Below, piece by piece: positions 6,473-8,163 of a stretch of DNA of 8,163 bases. Each line of letters starts with the position of its first letter. Within the stretch, counting starts at the first letter, position 1. Source of the DNA: Ruminococcaceae bacterium UBA3710. GTDB taxonomy: Bacteria; Bacillota; Clostridia; Oscillospirales; Acutalibacteraceae. The notes beneath the pieces are model-generated. The model did no database searches. It was given only the letters and a program-made list of their open reading frames with translations, and was not told the DNA's origin. Location of the stretch: positions 1 to 8,163 of the forward strand of contig DFHZ01000116.1 in NCBI GenBank assembly GCA_002371985.1. The letters run 5' to 3'. The position numbers and the translations under genes were made by a program.

Positions 6473-6745
6473 TTATTTAATAGCATCCTTAAGTGCTTTA
6501 CCTGCTTTGAATGCAGGGCTCTTTGAAGCAGCAATCTTGATTGGAGCCTTAGTAAGCGGATTGATACCGTTTCTTGCAGCACGAACGCGAGTTTCAAATG
6601 TACCGAAACCGATAAGAGCAACCTTTTCGCCCTTCTTGAGAGCATCTGCAATAGTATCAAATACTGCAGCAACAGCCTTATCAGCATCTTTCTTAGTAAT
6701 ACCTGCTTTGTCAGCAACCTTTGCAACTAATTCAGTTTTGTTCAT
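6473..6745 (-). CDS. hup: HU-family DNA-binding protein
   Basis: HU is the abundant nucleoid protein that bends and compacts DNA as a dimer. The 90-residue protein matches the family's usual length. Residues 1-45 form the helical dimer base ([25 protein letters not shown]). The signature [19 protein letters not shown] at 45-63 enters the DNA-clasping beta arm, with the intercalating Pro at 63 in NPLT. The end, [15 protein letters not shown], is typical. A perfect AGGAGG at 6755-6760 lies 9 nt before the ATG. The gene has its own terminator, and a palindrome at 6779-6795 lies upstream. In many Clostridia hup stands between mazG and rqcP; here the gene before it is a flippase instead. Very secure. 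Confidence 0.98.
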   Translation of the reverse strand: MNKTELVAKVADKAGITKKDADKAVAAVFDTIADALKKGEKVALIGFGTFETRVRAARNGINPLTKAPIKIAASKSPAFKAGKALKDAIK

Positions 6746-6778
6746 AGTATTGAACCTCCTAATTTTTTAAAATCTAAT

Positions 6779-6795
6779 TTGTAAACACTTTACAA
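6779..6795. promoter_or_regulatory. Palindromic candidate operator upstream of hup
   Basis: TTGTAAA-CAC-TTTACAA is a perfect 7-3-7 inverted repeat, 33 nt before the hup ATG and 18 nt before its AGGAGG. It stands out from the AT-only repeats around it by its internal G/C positions. It could bind a dimeric repressor, or be a small hairpin in the hup leader. I do not recognise a known regulator. No good sigma-A promoter was identified for hup in 6761-6892, although TATATT and TATTAT boxes occur near 6815-6835. Confidence 0.4.
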
Positions 6796-6892
6796 CTTAA
6801 GCGATTAAACCGCCTAATATACTTTTACCATAATAAGTTAAAAAAATCAATATATTTTTTAAAAAAATTCAAATTTTTATATGAAAATACCG

Positions 6893-8163
6893 CTATTTTC
6901 TCACAATTTTTAGTTTATTTGCCACAAAAAGCAACTTTTCGCCCATCGGAAGCGATAAAATATCTTCGGGTTCAATTATTTTAAGCAACGAAACCATTAT
7001 AAGATATACGGCTGCCGCAACCAAAATAGATGTCGCCGTAGCAACTGAAATGCCGACAAAAGATTTTAAAATTCCAAATGCAATATATGCCGATATTCCA
7101 CAAGCCAAACCTGCTACAAGCGGTTTTATGATTATAGATACATAATCGGGTTTAACTTCGGAATACTTTATAAGCGATATAAAATTAGCAATACATATAT
7201 ATGCGTAGCAAACCGTTGTTCCGATAGGAACACCTACAATATTTACCGTAGGAATTCCAACCAAGATAAAATTGATAATTATTTTAAGGACTGCACCGAC
7301 TGCAATATTTTTAAGCGGAACTTTTTCCTTGCCGATTGCTTGGAGCATATTAACAAGCGGAGCATTTACTCCGGCAAATACAGCACAAATTCCGAGTATT
7401 CTGAGATTTGGAGCGGCTATGGCAATAGCGGCCTTATTGCTGTAGAGCAACGAAAGAATACCGGGAGAAAGAGCAAATATTCCGGCTCCGCACGGCAGAG
7501 CGATAATTGCCACCGTTCTTATCATAGTTTGAATATTAGCCTTCATTTCGACTTTATCATTCTTGACCCAAGCCCTTGCAAGAACGGGAATTGCACTAAC
7601 TCCCAAAGTCGATGTAAGCACGGGAATAAGATTATAAATCGAAAATGCAAATCCCCTATGGCAACCGTACAACGAATTAGGCAAATCTTTTATCATATCA
7701 AAAGACTTATCGTTTTTTGTTTCATATCTTATTAAATCAGCAAAGGCATCAGAAAAATACTGCGGTGCTTTCATTATGGCATGAGATAACTGCTTTTGAA
7801 CCATAACAACATCAATAAGACTTGTAACATTATTTACAAGTGAACCTAAAACAATCGGTATTGCTATAATTATAATTGCTTTAATTTGCTTTTTATACCC
7901 TATCGGCTCAGGAGAAGCAAGATAAAGTGTCCTTGAAATATCTTTCCATCTTGATGTCCTGAACCGAATAAGCAGATATACTGTACTGAAAGCCTCTCCG
8001 AGTGAAATTCCTATAAGTGCCCCTGCGGCGGCATAGGAATAGTTGCCCGTAGACGAGAGAATTACCGAAGCAAAGGTAAATCCGAAAACGAGTTTACCGA
8101 GTGCCTCAAGTATCTCGCTTATCGCCGTCGGTGTCATATTGCCAAGACCCTCAAAGTACCCTC
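6893..8163 (-). CDS. SpoVB/YabM-type polysaccharide flippase (MATE/MOP superfamily), 5' part missing
   Basis: This family moves lipid-linked sugar precursors across the membrane. SpoVB does so for spore cortex peptidoglycan, and YabM and MurJ are close relatives. The frame is open to the right edge, with GYFEGLGN upstream of the first visible Met at 8137. The gene therefore begins outside the window and that Met is internal (GLGNMTPTAISEILEALGKL is a family motif). About 422 residues are visible of a family length near 520-550. They show about ten hydrophobic segments, for example at 85-105, 170-190, 215-235 and 285-305 counted from the 8137 Met, and the cytoplasmic-loop motif YGCHRGFAF. It ends in a basic KLKIVRK with TAG. 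The position near hup-rqcP-yabP recalls B. subtilis spoVT-yabM-yabN-yabO-yabP. SpoVB cannot be told from YabM without the missing N-terminus. No GC-rich terminator follows it. Confidence 0.92.
   Translation of the reverse strand, partial: GYFEGLGNMTPTAISEILEALGKLVFGFTFASVILSSTGNYSYAAAGALIGISLGEAFSTVYLLIRFRTSRWKDISRTLYLASPEPIGYKKQIKAIIIIAIPIVLGSLVNNVTSLIDVVMVQKQLSHAIMKAPQYFSDAFADLIRYETKNDKSFDMIKDLPNSLYGCHRGFAFSIYNLIPVLTSTLGVSAIPVLARAWVKNDKVEMKANIQTMIRTVAIIALPCGAGIFALSPGILSLLYSNKAAIAIAAPNLRILGICAVFAGVNAPLVNMLQAIGKEKVPLKNIAVGAVLKIIINFILVGIPTVNIVGVPIGTTVCYAYICIANFISLIKYSEVKPDYVSIIIKPLVAGLACGISAYIAFGILKSFVGISVATATSILVAAAVYLIMVSLLKIIEPEDILSLPMGEKLLFVANKLKIVRK

Noticed and set aside
6830..6892. AT-only hairpins after the flippase stop codon, considered as a terminator
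   Set aside because: The arms are runs of A and T with no GC pairs, too weak for an intrinsic terminator and expected by chance in such composition.
7340..7735. 131-codon open frame on the plus strand
   Set aside because: It lies entirely antisense to the well-supported flippase gene and shows no domain or signal. A shadow frame.

Overview
The window looks like a low-GC, endospore-forming member of the Clostridia (Firmicutes). The grounds are the sporulation pair yabP-yabQ in the conserved rqcP-yabP-yabQ-divIC-yabR order, strong AGGAGG-type ribosome binding sites, AT-rich intergenic DNA, and a two-subunit-type class I fumarase alpha chain. I cannot fix genus or species. All eleven genes lie on the minus strand, so transcription runs from high to low coordinates.

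In transcription order: (1) 8163-6893, a SpoVB/YabM-type lipid flippase, cut at its 5' end by the window edge. (2) 6745-6473, the HU protein gene hup, followed by a clear intrinsic terminator. (3) 6384-4585, the cluster rqcP, yabP, yabQ, divIC, yabR, ending in a second clear terminator. It joins translation quality control, spore cortex/coat formation and septum assembly. (4) 4528-1610, three tightly packed genes: fumarase alpha subunit, THUMP-type rRNA methyltransferase and a YegS/DgkB-type lipid kinase. (5) 1228 to the left edge, groES and groEL, with groEL cut at its 3' end.

The most interesting non-coding DNA is the 381-base gap between the lipid kinase and groES. A strong sigma-A-like promoter points at groES, and its -35 box lies inside a near-consensus CtsR operator. 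Between promoter and groES sits a 280-bp element with 26-bp terminal inverted repeats (24/26 matching) and several strong internal hairpins, best read as a MITE-like insertion. It would form most of a roughly 330-nt chaperonin leader. No CIRCE (HrcA) site was seen.

A second notable site lies just before yabP. A 14-bp hairpin covers the yabP Shine-Dalgarno sequence in any transcript arriving from rqcP, while a sigma-E-like promoter overlaps the hairpin so that its own transcript would lack the masking arm. That suggests, without proving it, a switch that keeps YabP silent on vegetative readthrough mRNA.

Most of the window is conserved housekeeping and sporulation DNA. I found no wholly new multi-gene system. 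The regulatory DNA before groES, yabP and hup is what deserves a second look.
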